DNA of 64,000 bases from CAZPMC01 sp964587755 (GTDB taxonomy: Bacteria > Bacillota > Clostridia > Acetivibrionales > DTU013), in contig CAZPMC010000007.1 in the NCBI GenBank assembly GCA_964587755.1, forward strand, positions 1 to 64,000. The letters run 5' to 3'. Both the position numbers and the translations under genes were made by a program. This document shows, in pieces, positions 45,810 through 53,822 of the stretch. Position 1 is the stretch's first letter. Every line of letters starts with the position of its first letter. Under the pieces are notes generated by a model that saw only the letters and a list, made by a program, of their open reading frames with translations, had not been told where the DNA came from and searched no databases.

Positions 45810-46904
45810 TTGAAAGCAATAAGCAATGAACCAACCAGCACCAGCAGAAAATCAATATTAAAGGATTTGGTTGAAAAGGGTAAGTCAAAGGGTATGCTGA
45901 CATATAAAGAAATAATGGATGCCTTTGAGGAAGTAGAGCTTGAGCCGGAGCAAATAGAAAAGATTTATGAAACCTGTGAAACCATGGGAATTGATGTAGT
46001 CGGGGATATAGATGAGGAAATAAAGGATCTGCAGAACTCAGAGGAAGAAATTGATTTATCGCTTCCCGAAGGAGTAAGCATAGATGACCCTGTCAGAATG
46101 TATCTCAAGGAGATTGGTAAGGTTCCCCTCTTGACGGCTGAGGAGGAAGTGGAGCTTGCAAAGAGGATGGAAGCAGGTGATAATGAGGCTAAAAGAAGGC
46201 TGGCCGAAGCAAATCTCAGGTTGGTTGTAAGCATAGCAAAACGTTATGTAGGCAGAGGCATGCTTTTTCTTGATCTCATTCAGGAGGGAAACCTGGGGCT
46301 TATAAAGGCTGTTGAAAAGTTTGACTACAGAAAAGGCTACAAATTCAGCACATACGCCACTTGGTGGATAAGACAGGCTATTACGAGGGCCATAGCTGAC
46401 CAGGCCAGAACTATAAGAATACCGGTTCATATGGTTGAAACTATTAATAAGCTCATAAGAGTCTCAAGACAACTTTTGCAGGAAATGGGCAGAGAACCTC
46501 ACCCTGAGGAGATTGCAAAGGAAATGAATTTGTCAGTGGAGAAGGTAAGGGAAATAATGAAAATTTCTCAAGAGCCTGTGTCTCTCGAGACTCCCATAGG
46601 TGAGGAAGAGGACAGCCATTTAGGCGATTTTATTCCTGATGACGATGCTCCCGCACCTGCTGAAGCTGCTGCGTTTACATTATTAAAGGAGCAGCTGATA
46701 GATGTTCTTGACACATTGACATCAAGGGAGGAAAAAGTTTTAAGACTAAGGTTTGGTCTTGATGACGGCAGAGCTAGGACTCTTGAAGAGGTGGGCAAAG
46801 AGTTTAATGTAACAAGAGAGAGAATTAGGCAAATAGAAGCAAAAGCCTTAAGAAAGCTTAGACATCCTAGCAGAAGTAAAAAGCTTAAAGATTATTTAGA
46901 TTAG
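45810..46904 (+). CDS. rpoD: Primary sigma factor SigA/RpoD
   Basis: 364 residues starting TTG 45810 behind GGAGGG. Region 1.1-like start, region 1.2 DPVRMYLKEIGKVPLLT, region 2 with YKFSTYATWWIRQAI for -10 recognition and melting, and region 4 with EVGKEFNVTRERIRQIEAKALRKL for -35 recognition. It is the housekeeping sigma and recognises the TTGACA/TATAAT promoters seen across this window. Confidence 0.98.
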   Translation: MKAISNEPTSTSRKSILKDLVEKGKSKGMLTYKEIMDAFEEVELEPEQIEKIYETCETMGIDVVGDIDEEIKDLQNSEEEIDLSLPEGVSIDDPVRMYLKEIGKVPLLTAEEEVELAKRMEAGDNEAKRRLAEANLRLVVSIAKRYVGRGMLFLDLIQEGNLGLIKAVEKFDYRKGYKFSTYATWWIRQAITRAIADQARTIRIPVHMVETINKLIRVSRQLLQEMGREPHPEEIAKEMNLSVEKVREIMKISQEPVSLETPIGEEEDSHLGDFIPDDDAPAPAEAAAFTLLKEQLIDVLDTLTSREEKVLRLRFGLDDGRARTLEEVGKEFNVTRERIRQIEAKALRKLRHPSRSKKLKDYLD

Positions 46905-46922
46905 GTTAACGAAAAAATACTC

Positions 46923-46951
46923 TTGACCTGAGCTTAAAGCGCAAGTATAAT
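46923..46951 (+). promoter_or_regulatory. Sigma-A promoter of the tRNA pair
   Basis: TTGACC (46923-46928), 17 bases, TATAAT (46946-46951), 14 bases before tRNA-Asn. Confidence 0.9.
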
Positions 46952-46965
46952 ATATCTTGTTGCAT

Positions 46966-47041
46966 TCCTCAATAGCTCAGTCGGTAGAGCATGCGGCTGT
47001 TAACCGCAGGGTCGTAGGTTCGAGTCCTACTTGAGGAGCCA
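46966..47041 (+). tRNA. tRNA-Asn (anticodon GTT)
   Basis: Acceptor TCCTCAA/TTGAGGA, D arm AGCTCAGTCGGTAGAGC, anticodon arm around CTGTTAA (GTT), T arm TTCGAGT, discriminator G and encoded CCA (47039-47041). Confidence 0.97.
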
Positions 47042-47044
47042 AAT

Positions 47045-47121
47045 GGGCCTTTAGCTCAGTTGGTTAGAGCAACCGGCTCATAACCGGTTGGTCCGGGGTT
47101 CGAGTCCCTGAAGGCCCACCA
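47045..47121 (+). tRNA. tRNA with CAT anticodon (Met or Ile2)
   Basis: Acceptor GGGCCTT/AAGGCCC, D arm AGCTCAGTTGGTTAGAGC, anticodon loop CTCATAA (CAT), T arm around TTCGAGT, A73 and encoded CCA. The body resembles the Bacillus tRNA-Ile2 that is modified with lysidine, but an elongator tRNA-Met cannot be ruled out by eye. Confidence 0.93.
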
Positions 47122-47124
47122 ATC

Positions 47125-47157
47125 AAAAATGCCATCCATCTGGATGGCTATTTTTGC
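47125..47157 (+). terminator. Terminator after the tRNA pair, first repeat copy
   Basis: AAAAATGCCATCCA (47125-47138) pairs with TGGATGGC (47141-47148) and the following TATTTTT. It is the first part of a 57-bp sequence repeated at 47371-47427. Confidence 0.9.
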
Positions 47158-47427
47158 TTTCAAGTAAAAGGGGACTCGAACCCGAGAGGGCACGAGCCGT
47201 TAAGAAAATGCAAAGCATTTTTAGGTGAGTGTGCCGAGACTAAAGTCGAGGCGGCAGAATGCGAACGAAGTGAAGCAGACGGTCGAGTCCCTGAAGGCCC
47301 ACCAATGCTTATCCGCTTAAGGCGGCATAAGCAACATTTTAAAAGCGTTTTGCGTAGCAAAATCGCTATAAAAAATGCCATCCATCTGGATGGCTATTTT
47401 TGCTTTCAAGTAAAAGGGGACTCGAAC
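47125..47427. repeat. Duplicated tRNA-tail/terminator/palindrome repeat
   Basis: Two identical 57-bp copies lie at 47125-47181 and 47371-47427, each with the terminator and then an inverted piece of the tRNA T arm (GGGGACTCGAAC). Between them lies a second copy of the tRNA 3' end (47284-47306, identical over 23 bases to 47101-47123). Several small palindromes are also present: AAAATGC/GCATTTT near 47205-47222, TGCTTAT-CCGC/GCGGCATAAGCA (47306-47333) and AGCGTTTTGC/GCAAAATCGCT (47344-47367). No protein is encoded. It looks like a tRNA-associated palindromic repeat that has spread or been copied at this site. Confidence 0.75.
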
Positions 47428-47450
47428 TTCAAATAAAATGGAAAGCATAC

Positions 47451-47479
47451 TTGACATTATTTTGTTTGTAGCATATAAT
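47451..47479 (+). promoter_or_regulatory. Consensus promoter of the XRE cassette with flanking repeats
   Basis: TTGACA (47451-47456), 17 bases, TATAAT (47474-47479), a perfect match. ATGGAAAG occurs on both sides (47438-47445 and 47483-47490), and AAAG-TTAG-CTTT (47487-47498) lies just downstream. These are likely operator sites for the regulator encoded next. Confidence 0.88.
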
Positions 47480-47522
47480 GGAATGGAAAGTTAGCTTTAC
47501 TTTTAAGTGGAGGAAAATTTAG

Positions 47523-47723
47523 TTGAAAAATAGGTTGGAGGAAATACGAAAGTCGAGGGGAATAAGGCAAGAGGATTTAGCGAAGGCATTGCAGGTATCA
47601 CGGCAAACTATCGGCTCATTGGAAAATGGCAGATATAACCCATCAATTCTGCTGGCTTTCAAAATTGCGCGATATTTCGATATGCCCATAGAAGAAATTT
47701 TTATTTATGAGGAGAATTCTTAA
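47523..47723 (+). CDS. XRE-family helix-turn-helix regulator
   Basis: 66 residues from TTG 47523, 8 bases after GGAGGA. Almost the whole protein is one Cro/CI-type HTH: RLEEIRKSRGIRQEDLAKAL, then VSRQTIGSLENGRYNPS as the recognition part, ending DMPIEEIF. It belongs to the short YozG-like regulators that commonly precede a small membrane protein gene, as here. Likely a repressor of its own cassette. Confidence 0.93.
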   Translation: MKNRLEEIRKSRGIRQEDLAKALQVSRQTIGSLENGRYNPSILLAFKIARYFDMPIEEIFIYEENS

Positions 47724-47726
47724 GAC

Positions 47727-48125
47727 ATGAAAAAGAGAATTATATTCTATTTACTCTTATTAGCAGCAGGAGTGATACTGCTCTTAATTGGTCTATTTAA
47801 TAACCAGCCACTTGTTACAGGCTTAAGCGTCGGAATAGGTACTATAATGATTGGTGCTGCAGCGTCATTAATAGCACCTATTCTTACAAACCATACATCA
47901 ACTGAAGAGGAGCTACGAATTGAAATAGCAGACGAAAGAAACAAAGCCATACGGGAAAAGGCTGCTTGGCAAAGTGGAAACATAATAATTCCGTTTATGG
48001 GTGTGAGCGCTTTGATATTGGCGCTTACAGAGGAAATTGTAGGGGCATGTGTGATTGCCGGAATTATATTTGTTTACTCTGTTTGTATCTTGTTTTTTTC
48101 GTACTACTATAATAAAAAAATTTGA
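47727..48125 (+). CDS. Membrane protein, DUF2178-like, partner of the XRE regulator
   Basis: 132 residues with four hydrophobic helices (about 5-22, 28-50, 88-105, 108-125). The loop between the pairs contains EIADERNKAIREKAAW, a DERxxxIxxKA pattern found in DUF2178-like proteins that accompany small XRE regulators. It begins three bases after the regulator stop. Function unknown; possibly membrane stress or immunity. Confidence 0.75.
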   Translation: MKKRIIFYLLLLAAGVILLLIGLFNNQPLVTGLSVGIGTIMIGAAASLIAPILTNHTSTEEELRIEIADERNKAIREKAAWQSGNIIIPFMGVSALILALTEEIVGACVIAGIIFVYSVCILFFSYYYNKKI

Positions 48126-48137
48126 AGGAGGATGGCT

Positions 48138-48329
48138 ATGTCCGATAAAAGTAAATCAATGACTAATATATCCTCAGCTTTGGGACTTGTATTTGGAGCA
48201 GCAGCGGGGTTACTGATTTCAATTCTGTGCAGTTTTTCAATAGCGTTGGGTATTGTTTTCGGCGCAGCAATTGGTCTGATAATTGGCATAATGTTTTTTA
48301 GCTATTCGAAAAGTAAAATGACAAAATAG
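48138..48329 (+). CDS. Small glycine-rich two-helix membrane protein
   Basis: 63 residues from ATG 48138, 6 bases after GAAGGAGG; an earlier ATG at 48132 touches the ribosome site. Two helices with small residues (LGLVFGAAAGLLISIL and ALGIVFGAAIGLIIGIMFF) share a GLVFGAA/GIVFGAA repeat, suggesting an internal duplication. Third gene of the XRE cassette. Function unknown. Confidence 0.7.
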   Translation: MSDKSKSMTNISSALGLVFGAAAGLLISILCSFSIALGIVFGAAIGLIIGIMFFSYSKSKMTK

Positions 48330-48381
48330 CAAAACATACTAAGATGACTGAATCATCGAAGAGAGGGTAGGTATATTTAAA

Positions 48382-48843
48382 ATGATTATACAAATTGGTA
48401 AGCACAGAGTGAATCAGGGTATGAGATTATTTTTGAGATTTATAAGCTTTATTCTTGTTATTTTTATTTTATTTGCCTTAGCCACAGGCTGTAAAGGTAC
48501 TTCAAAAGTGAATGAAACTGAAAACACAAGTGAGCCGGCATATAATCAAGATGTGACGCATTCGCCTCAGGATGAAGGTGAAGAAACGACGTCAGATACT
48601 GATGAGACAGCTCCGTTTCAAACCGACACCGGAACATATCAGGGACGAATTGACAGCAACTTTATAGAAATAGCAATTTCCGGTGTACCAAAAGAAAAAG
48701 CGATAGCTGTATTTATGTTATCAGAAGAGCTTAAAGAAAAATTTGATATAGTTGAGCCAGGAACAAACGAAGTAATAATGTTCGAATACTACATCAACGA
48801 AAACAACCAGAAAGTTATTGTAAATATCAAATCGTTAAATTAA
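48382..48843 (+). CDS. Putative lipoprotein, unknown function
   Basis: 153 residues. Signal sequence followed by the lipobox LATGC (Cys37). A Ser/Thr/Glu-rich spacer (about 40-85) leads to a small folded domain starting GTYQGRIDSNFIEIAISG and ending INENNQKVIVNIKSLN. Residues 85-153 look like a compact beta domain, but I do not know the family. The start is ATG 48382; ATG 48421 would give a more usual signal length. Confidence 0.65.
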   Translation: MIIQIGKHRVNQGMRLFLRFISFILVIFILFALATGCKGTSKVNETENTSEPAYNQDVTHSPQDEGEETTSDTDETAPFQTDTGTYQGRIDSNFIEIAISGVPKEKAIAVFMLSEELKEKFDIVEPGTNEVIMFEYYINENNQKVIVNIKSLN

Positions 48844-48851
48844 TATCCACT

Positions 48852-48955
48852 AAGCAAAGGTAGTAAAGGGGACGGTTCTCTTTCTGGTGTACTTTAAAGC
48901 GAAATAAAGCAAAAAGAACCGTCCGTCCTCCCCTTTGCTTGCGTCCCCTTTGCTT
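48852..48955. repeat. Palindromic intergenic repeat (REP/MITE-like)
   Basis: GGACGGTTCT (48870-48879) is complementary to AGAACCGTCC (48915-48924). Outer arms AAGCAAAGG (48852-48860) and AAAGGGG pair with two tandem CCCCTTTGCTT units (48930-48940 and 48945-48955). The inner loop contains TTTAAAGC. I know similar GGGGACGGTTCT palindromes from many Firmicute intergenic regions, possibly moved by REP-associated transposases. No coding capacity. Confidence 0.75.
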
Positions 48956-49053
48956 ATAGAAAATCTAAAGGATTTTAAGTGAGCTGAAATAGTCCGACTC
49001 ATTCATGGTATAATATAAGTTGCAGTATACTTTTATAATTGGGGGAGGATAAA

Positions 49054-50712
49054 ATGAAGAACCATAAACTGATTTCTGTATATAGGGTACTTGATAAGGA
49101 TTGTGCTTTATACTCAGATAAACTAAGGAGCAATCGCAGTTTTGAGAGGACATTATTTAATCCCGATATTTCTGAGAAGGAGACACTGGAAAAAGAGCTG
49201 GAAGCATTGAAAATACGTGCACAATCCATTGAAAGACCTGATGATGTATTTTCATTAATCCAAAGTCATTTTATCGATTTTTTAGATGAAAAGAAGATCG
49301 AAATGGAGAATTTATTCAAAAGGCCTGCACGATATATTAGCACTTTTTTCGGCACATTTTACAATTTTGTCAGAAAGGATTCCCGCTCTGATGAAGAAAA
49401 GGCTGAAATACTTATTGCAAGGTACGCTCAGGCTGATGATGTATGGAGAGGTATAAAAACATGGATTGAAGATGTATCCTTACTTAATCTGCAAGAGTTT
49501 ATAAGCAACTGCAAATTGTTTATTGATACAATGACTATTGAAATTCCACGGGTACCCGGCTATTTCAACCACTTCAACGAAGTAAAAATAAATGAAATAA
49601 TTGATTCAATCAAGACATTATCCGGTAAAATGGCAGAATGGATTCAATATGCGGAAGCTATTGCTGGAAAAAAAGGAATATCCGCCACAGAGGAGACGAC
49701 GGACAGCGATGTAATAAAATTCGAAGAATCATATTACAGGGCACTACTGGGTGATGTAATTGGTGTTAATCTCGATGAAATTCTATCCTGGCATGAAGAA
49801 GAAATAAAAAAGACAAGGGATGAAGTTTTTGAAATTGCGGGTAAATTAAAGATACCCGATGCTTTCCCCAAGACAATGTCAGAAGTAAATGATATACTGC
49901 TCAAATATGCAGGCCCCTGCGACTCACCCGAAGAAATGTATGAACGGGCAAATGGTTATATAAAAAGATCAAGAGCTGGTACAAAGGGTTATGTCTGGCT
50001 GCCCGATGATGAGACCTGCTTGGTTAAAAAAGTTCCCGAGAATCTAAAATCATCATATCCCTGGGGAGGCTATGGCGGAGGCTGTCCTTTTAGAAGACCG
50101 CTTCAGGGTGAAATGTTTCTTAATAACTTCAATTACAAAGCAGTAACTGACGGGTGGATTAAGATGAATACTGTCCACGAAGCATACCCGGGGCATCATG
50201 TCCAGTTTGTCAGAACGACTCTTGATCCCATTGCCGAAACAATAAAAATCGGTGCAAAATCTACACCTATTTCTGAAGGAACCTGCCTTAGATCCGAGAG
50301 AGTATTTGAGTTTGTATTTCCTGAGGACCCATTCTATAAGCTGTTCGTAGCATACAGAAGGCACCACACCTCCGTAAGAATTAAAGCTGATTTAATGCTA
50401 AGGTATTTTGGTAATACAATAGGAGAGGTGACTAAGCTTTATATGGACGAGCTAGGCTTTGACAGGGTAACAGCACGAGGACAGGTGAAGGCACAGGAAG
50501 GTCAGCAGGGATATTTTACTTCATATTATTACGGAATGAAAAAGCTATGTGATTGGGAGAAAAAATACGGGATAGATGAAAAAACATACACCGAGCTGTT
50601 ATTCTCTGCAGGAAGAATCAGCTTAGAAAATTTTGAAAAATTCCTCAAGCTTTCAAAAGAAGATAAAGAAAGATATCTACATGATTTCCCAAGCCTGCTT
50701 CAATTCAAATAA
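49054..50712 (+). CDS. DUF885 family zinc metallopeptidase-like protein
   Basis: 552 residues from ATG 49054 after GGGGGAGG. No signal peptide or membrane helix. The zinc motif is VHEAYPGHHVQF (about residues 375-386), with a downstream ARGQVKAQEGQQGYF and the RSERVFEF region contributing the usual later residues. DUF885 proteins resemble gluzincin carboxypeptidases; substrates are mostly unknown. A monocistronic unit with a TATAAT at 49009-49014 and a terminator after the stop. Confidence 0.88.
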   Translation: MKNHKLISVYRVLDKDCALYSDKLRSNRSFERTLFNPDISEKETLEKELEALKIRAQSIERPDDVFSLIQSHFIDFLDEKKIEMENLFKRPARYISTFFGTFYNFVRKDSRSDEEKAEILIARYAQADDVWRGIKTWIEDVSLLNLQEFISNCKLFIDTMTIEIPRVPGYFNHFNEVKINEIIDSIKTLSGKMAEWIQYAEAIAGKKGISATEETTDSDVIKFEESYYRALLGDVIGVNLDEILSWHEEEIKKTRDEVFEIAGKLKIPDAFPKTMSEVNDILLKYAGPCDSPEEMYERANGYIKRSRAGTKGYVWLPDDETCLVKKVPENLKSSYPWGGYGGGCPFRRPLQGEMFLNNFNYKAVTDGWIKMNTVHEAYPGHHVQFVRTTLDPIAETIKIGAKSTPISEGTCLRSERVFEFVFPEDPFYKLFVAYRRHHTSVRIKADLMLRYFGNTIGEVTKLYMDELGFDRVTARGQVKAQEGQQGYFTSYYYGMKKLCDWEKKYGIDEKTYTELLFSAGRISLENFEKFLKLSKEDKERYLHDFPSLLQFK

Positions 50713-50715
50713 ACT

Positions 50716-50756
50716 AAAAAAAACTACTGACAGATTATTTCTGTCAGTAGTTTTTT
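50716..50756. terminator. Bidirectional terminator after the DUF885 gene
   Basis: AAAACTACTGACAG (ending 50733) and CTGTCAGTAGTTTT (50741-50754) are perfect complements with A and T runs on the two sides, serving also the minus-strand small gene. Confidence 0.92.
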
Positions 50757-50929
50757 CTTTCAAAGAACGGTTCTATCTGCTGATTTGATTTTAGCTGCTC
50801 ATTAACACTACTGTTAATAGCTGATATTTTTTTACATCTTGAGTTTTCAACTAATATACAGCTATCGATGATGGAATCTGATGCAAACTCAGTATCCTTA
50901 AAACGGTTGCCTGAGTTGTTTCTCGCCAT
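50744..50929 (-). CDS. Small polar protein, unknown
   Basis: 61 residues from the ATG at 50927-50929, 6 bases after AAGGAGAG. Polar, Asn/Ser-rich start MARNNSGNRF, with one pair of cysteines (SCILVENSRC) and no membrane helix. It ends in the terminator hairpin shared with the DUF885 gene. The good ribosome site and placement argue that it is real, but no family is recognised. Confidence 0.55.
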   Translation of the reverse strand: MARNNSGNRFKDTEFASDSIIDSCILVENSRCKKISAINSSVNEQLKSNQQIEPFFERKNY

Positions 50930-51013
50930 ATACATCTCTCCTTTTATAAGCATTTAGTGTATAATTAATTTTAGTTTAAACAAATTTCTGATTTTTATTT
51001 AGGAGTCTTGGAA

Positions 51014-51733
51014 ATGAAATTAAATGGCAGATTGCTGTCAATTGCAGAAAAATTACCGGCATGTGATATTTTAGTTGATATAGGGACAGATCATGGATAT
51101 ATACCTATATATGCTGTTAAGAATAATATCTGCAAAAAAGCAATTGCATCCGATTTAAGAGAAGGCCCCTTAAAAGCTGCACTTAGGAATATAAAGAAGA
51201 ACTCGGTTGAAAGAAAAATTGAATTAAGACAGGGGAATGGCTTGGAAAGTATTCTTCCGTATGAATGTGATTTGATTGTAATTGCTGGTATGGGAGGCTC
51301 ATTAATAAGAGATATATTATCAGAATCATTGGAAAAAGCTAAAAGAGCAAAGCTTCTCGTACTTCAACCAAATACTGCACTGTTTCATCTTCGGAAGTGG
51401 CTTTATGAAAACGGCTTTGACATTGTTGATGAAGCATTGTCTTTTGATGCAGGGAAGTTTTATTGCATAATAAGCACAAAATGGACGGGGGTTTCAAACC
51501 AGATGGAGGATGAGGATTATTATCTCGGCCTTAAACTATTTTCATCCAAAGATCCCCTGCTTAATGCATACCTTAATAAAAAGTTAAGCGAGCTTAATGT
51601 GATAATCACCGGAAGAGCAAGGTCGAATAAAGAAAATAAACACAAAAGGGATTATGATAATGATATAAGCACTGTATCATGTATTAAGATAAAGGAAAGA
51701 ATCGTTGATTATTTGGAAGGGAGAAGAGAATAA
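51014..51733 (+). CDS. trmK: tRNA (adenine22-N1)-methyltransferase TrmK
   Basis: 239 residues from ATG 51014, 8 bases after AGGAG. Class I SAM motif DILVDIGTDHGYIPIYAV at residues 18-35 and the VIAGMGGSLIRDIL catalytic segment, both diagnostic of TrmK. It methylates A22 of class II-type and other tRNAs. It overlaps the following yqfO gene by one base, and the rpoD-trmK-yqfO neighbourhood is conserved in Firmicutes. Confidence 0.95.
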   Translation: MKLNGRLLSIAEKLPACDILVDIGTDHGYIPIYAVKNNICKKAIASDLREGPLKAALRNIKKNSVERKIELRQGNGLESILPYECDLIVIAGMGGSLIRDILSESLEKAKRAKLLVLQPNTALFHLRKWLYENGFDIVDEALSFDAGKFYCIISTKWTGVSNQMEDEDYYLGLKLFSSKDPLLNAYLNKKLSELNVIITGRARSNKENKHKRDYDNDISTVSCIKIKERIVDYLEGRRE

Positions 51734-52500
51734 TGATAACTTGCAGCGATATTATTGCCTATTTTGAAGAAACAGCACCATCACAACTGGCAGAGGAGTG
51801 GGACAATATCGGACTTCTTGTAGGAAATAAAAAGGACAAGGTTGAAAGAATTCTGCTTTGCATGGACGTTACATCAGCGTCATTGAAGGAGGCAATAAAT
51901 AAAAGGGCAGACTTGATTATAAACCACCATCCTGTTTTATTCAGGGCTATAAAAAAAGTAGTGGAAGGTGAGGGGAACGGAAGCCTATTACATGGACTTA
52001 TCAAAAATAATATAAATGTTTTTACAGCCCATACAAATCTGGATTATGTGGACAATGGCGTTAATGCAAGGCTTGCTCAGATTATTGGATTGAAAGATTT
52101 TGTGGTAATTGGCAAAGGACCGGGCAGAGTCGGTATTCTTGAATCGGTAATCAGTTTGGAGGAATTTGCTTTCAATGTAAAAAGGATTCTTAAGTCACCG
52201 GCTGTAAGAGTTATAGGTGAACCAAAAAACGCAATTAAGAGGGTGGCAGTATTCAGCGGCAGCTTCGATGATAATATTGAGGAGATTATGAAAGCTAATG
52301 CAGATGTTCTTGTAACAGGTGACGTAAAATACCATACTGCCCTGGATGCTATTGAGGCTGGTCTTTGTATTATAGATGCAGGTCACTTTTATACCGAAAG
52401 AGTAATACTTAAGCCTCTAAAGGATGCTCTCAAATTAAAATTCCCGGATGTCACTGTTTTTTGTTTTACAGACGAAAAGGATCCCTTTACAACAATATAA
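51733..52500 (+). CDS. Nif3-like dinuclear metal-binding protein YqfO
   Basis: 255 residues, the short form of the family; Bacillus YqfO carries an extra inserted domain of about 110 residues that is missing here. Metal-binding residues appear in INHHPVLF, AHTNLDYVDNGVNARLA and the late IDAGHFYTER. The fold binds two metals, and its molecular function is still unclear. ATG 51733 overlaps the trmK stop. Confidence 0.93.
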   Translation: MITCSDIIAYFEETAPSQLAEEWDNIGLLVGNKKDKVERILLCMDVTSASLKEAINKRADLIINHHPVLFRAIKKVVEGEGNGSLLHGLIKNNINVFTAHTNLDYVDNGVNARLAQIIGLKDFVVIGKGPGRVGILESVISLEEFAFNVKRILKSPAVRVIGEPKNAIKRVAVFSGSFDDNIEEIMKANADVLVTGDVKYHTALDAIEAGLCIIDAGHFYTERVILKPLKDALKLKFPDVTVFCFTDEKDPFTTI

Positions 52501-52538
52501 TCGAGGCTACAAAATGTTCCATTGACTATAAACAGAAT

Positions 52539-52567
52539 TTGAATTATTATTATGTTCGGAATATAAT
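52539..52567 (+). promoter_or_regulatory. Promoter of rnpB
   Basis: TTGAAT (52539-52544), 17 bases, TATAAT (52562-52567), about 8-10 bases before the predicted RNA 5' end. Confidence 0.9.
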
Positions 52568-52575
52568 AACCGCAT

Positions 52576-52918
52576 GTTGAGTAAGCCAGATAATCGCAGG
52601 TACAGTGCCGAAAGGCCGTATCTGAGGAAAGTCCGGGCTCCATAGGGCAGGATGCCGGGTAACTCCCGGTGAAGGCGACTTCAAGGAAAGTGCAACAGAA
52701 ATATACCGCGTCTTTTGACGTAAGGGTGGAAAGGTGAGGTAAGAGCTCACCAGCGGCATGGCGACTTGCCGGTCTATGTAAACCCCATCCGGAGCAACAC
52801 CGCAGAGGGACATTATGGTTGCCCGCCAGTCCCGGGCAGGTGGCTTGAGCCAATCAGAAATGCTTGGCCTAGATAGATGATTATCGAATACAGAACCCGG
52901 CTTATAGGCTTACTCATA
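52576..52918 (+). ncRNA. rnpB: RNase P RNA
   Basis: Conserved core elements are present in order: GAGGAAAGUCCGGGCUCC (about 52623-52640), the GCCGGGUAAC region, AACAGAAA with the following arm, GGUGAGGUAAGAGCUCACC, CCAUCCGGAGCAA, the UUGAGCC segment and the 3' GAUGAUUAUCG...ACAGAACCCGGCUUAU block (about 52877-52904). P1 pairs TGAGTAAGCC (52578-52587) with GGCTTACTCA (52907-52916). This RNA is the catalytic subunit that trims tRNA 5' ends. Frames read through it are artefacts. Confidence 0.97.
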
Positions 52919-52927
52919 CTATATATC

Positions 52928-52966
52928 AAAAACACTTGCTTTTAAGGCGGGTGTTTTTGTTTTTGT
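52928..52966 (+). terminator. Terminator of rnpB
   Basis: AAAAACACTTGC (52928-52939) pairs with GCGGGTGTTTTT (52947-52958, two G-U pairs) and a further T-rich run follows. Confidence 0.85.
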
Positions 52967-53048
52967 CACTGCATTATATTTGTTATTTAAACAATAATAT
53001 ATAAATAGAATTGATTAAAGCAAAGTTTTGTTTAATTTAGAGGTGCAT

Positions 53049-53822
53049 ATGATAAATGAAAACGGCACGAATCAGATACATGAGACAAATAACCCGGATA
53101 CTGCTTTAAGCAAGCCAACACAAAATAACAATACCCTTGCTGAGATAAAAGAATTAGGGAAAACAACAATAGCAAATCCAAAGGGTAATATACATTGTCT
53201 TACAATAATAGGTCAGATAGAAGGTCATATAATCCTTCCTCCACAAAATAAAACGACTAAATACGAACATGTAATACCTCAACTTGTTGCCATTGAGGAA
53301 AATCCGGAAATTGACGGGCTATTGCTTATATTAAATACAGTAGGAGGGGATGTTGAGGCAGGGCTTGCTATCGCAGAAATGATTGCAAGCATGTCAAAAC
53401 CGACCGTATCTCTTGTACTAGGTGGAGGACACAGCATAGGTGTTCCTATGGCTGTCTCTACTGACTTTTCATATATAGCCCCATCGGCAACAATGACAAT
53501 TCACCCTATCAGACTAAGTGGTATGGTTATCGGGGTTCCTCAAACATATGAGTACTTTGATAAAATGCAAGAGAGGGTTGTGCGCTTTGTAAGCAAAAAT
53601 TCCAAAATATCCAGAAAGTCTTTCAGAGAACTAATGCTTAAGACTGGAGAGTTGGCAAATGATGTAGGGACAGTTCTATTTGGAGAGGAGGCAGTGAAAA
53701 AAAAGCTCATTTGTTCGGTAGGGGGGCTTTCAGATGCACTTAACAAGCTATATGAGCTAATTGCCGAAAAGCGCTTTCAAATACAGCAATTGAATAATAA
53801 TAAAGGGGGCGGGCTTCAGTGA
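53049..53822 (+). CDS. tepA: ClpP-like serine protease TepA
   Basis: 257 residues from ATG 53049 behind AGAGGTG. A polar N-terminal tail (1-40) leads to a ClpP fold with LILNTVGGDVEAGLAIAEMI, the nucleophile in GGHSIGVPMA and the histidine in TIHPIRLSG. TepA has been linked to processing during protein export and to sporulation in Bacillus. Its neighbours ylzJ and spoIIIE are conserved. It overlaps ylzJ by four bases (GTGA). Confidence 0.92.
   Translation: MINENGTNQIHETNNPDTALSKPTQNNNTLAEIKELGKTTIANPKGNIHCLTIIGQIEGHIILPPQNKTTKYEHVIPQLVAIEENPEIDGLLLILNTVGGDVEAGLAIAEMIASMSKPTVSLVLGGGHSIGVPMAVSTDFSYIAPSATMTIHPIRLSGMVIGVPQTYEYFDKMQERVVRFVSKNSKISRKSFRELMLKTGELANDVGTVLFGEEAVKKKLICSVGGLSDALNKLYELIAEKRFQIQQLNNNKGGGLQ

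Noticed and set aside
47160..47381. 73-residue minus-strand open frame
   Set aside because: It lies over the tRNA-tail repeat and its palindromes; its composition follows the structured repeat and no ribosome site is present.
52389..52853. Minus-strand frames of 154 and 87 residues
   Set aside because: They read through the RNase P RNA gene, whose conserved RNA elements explain the sequence.
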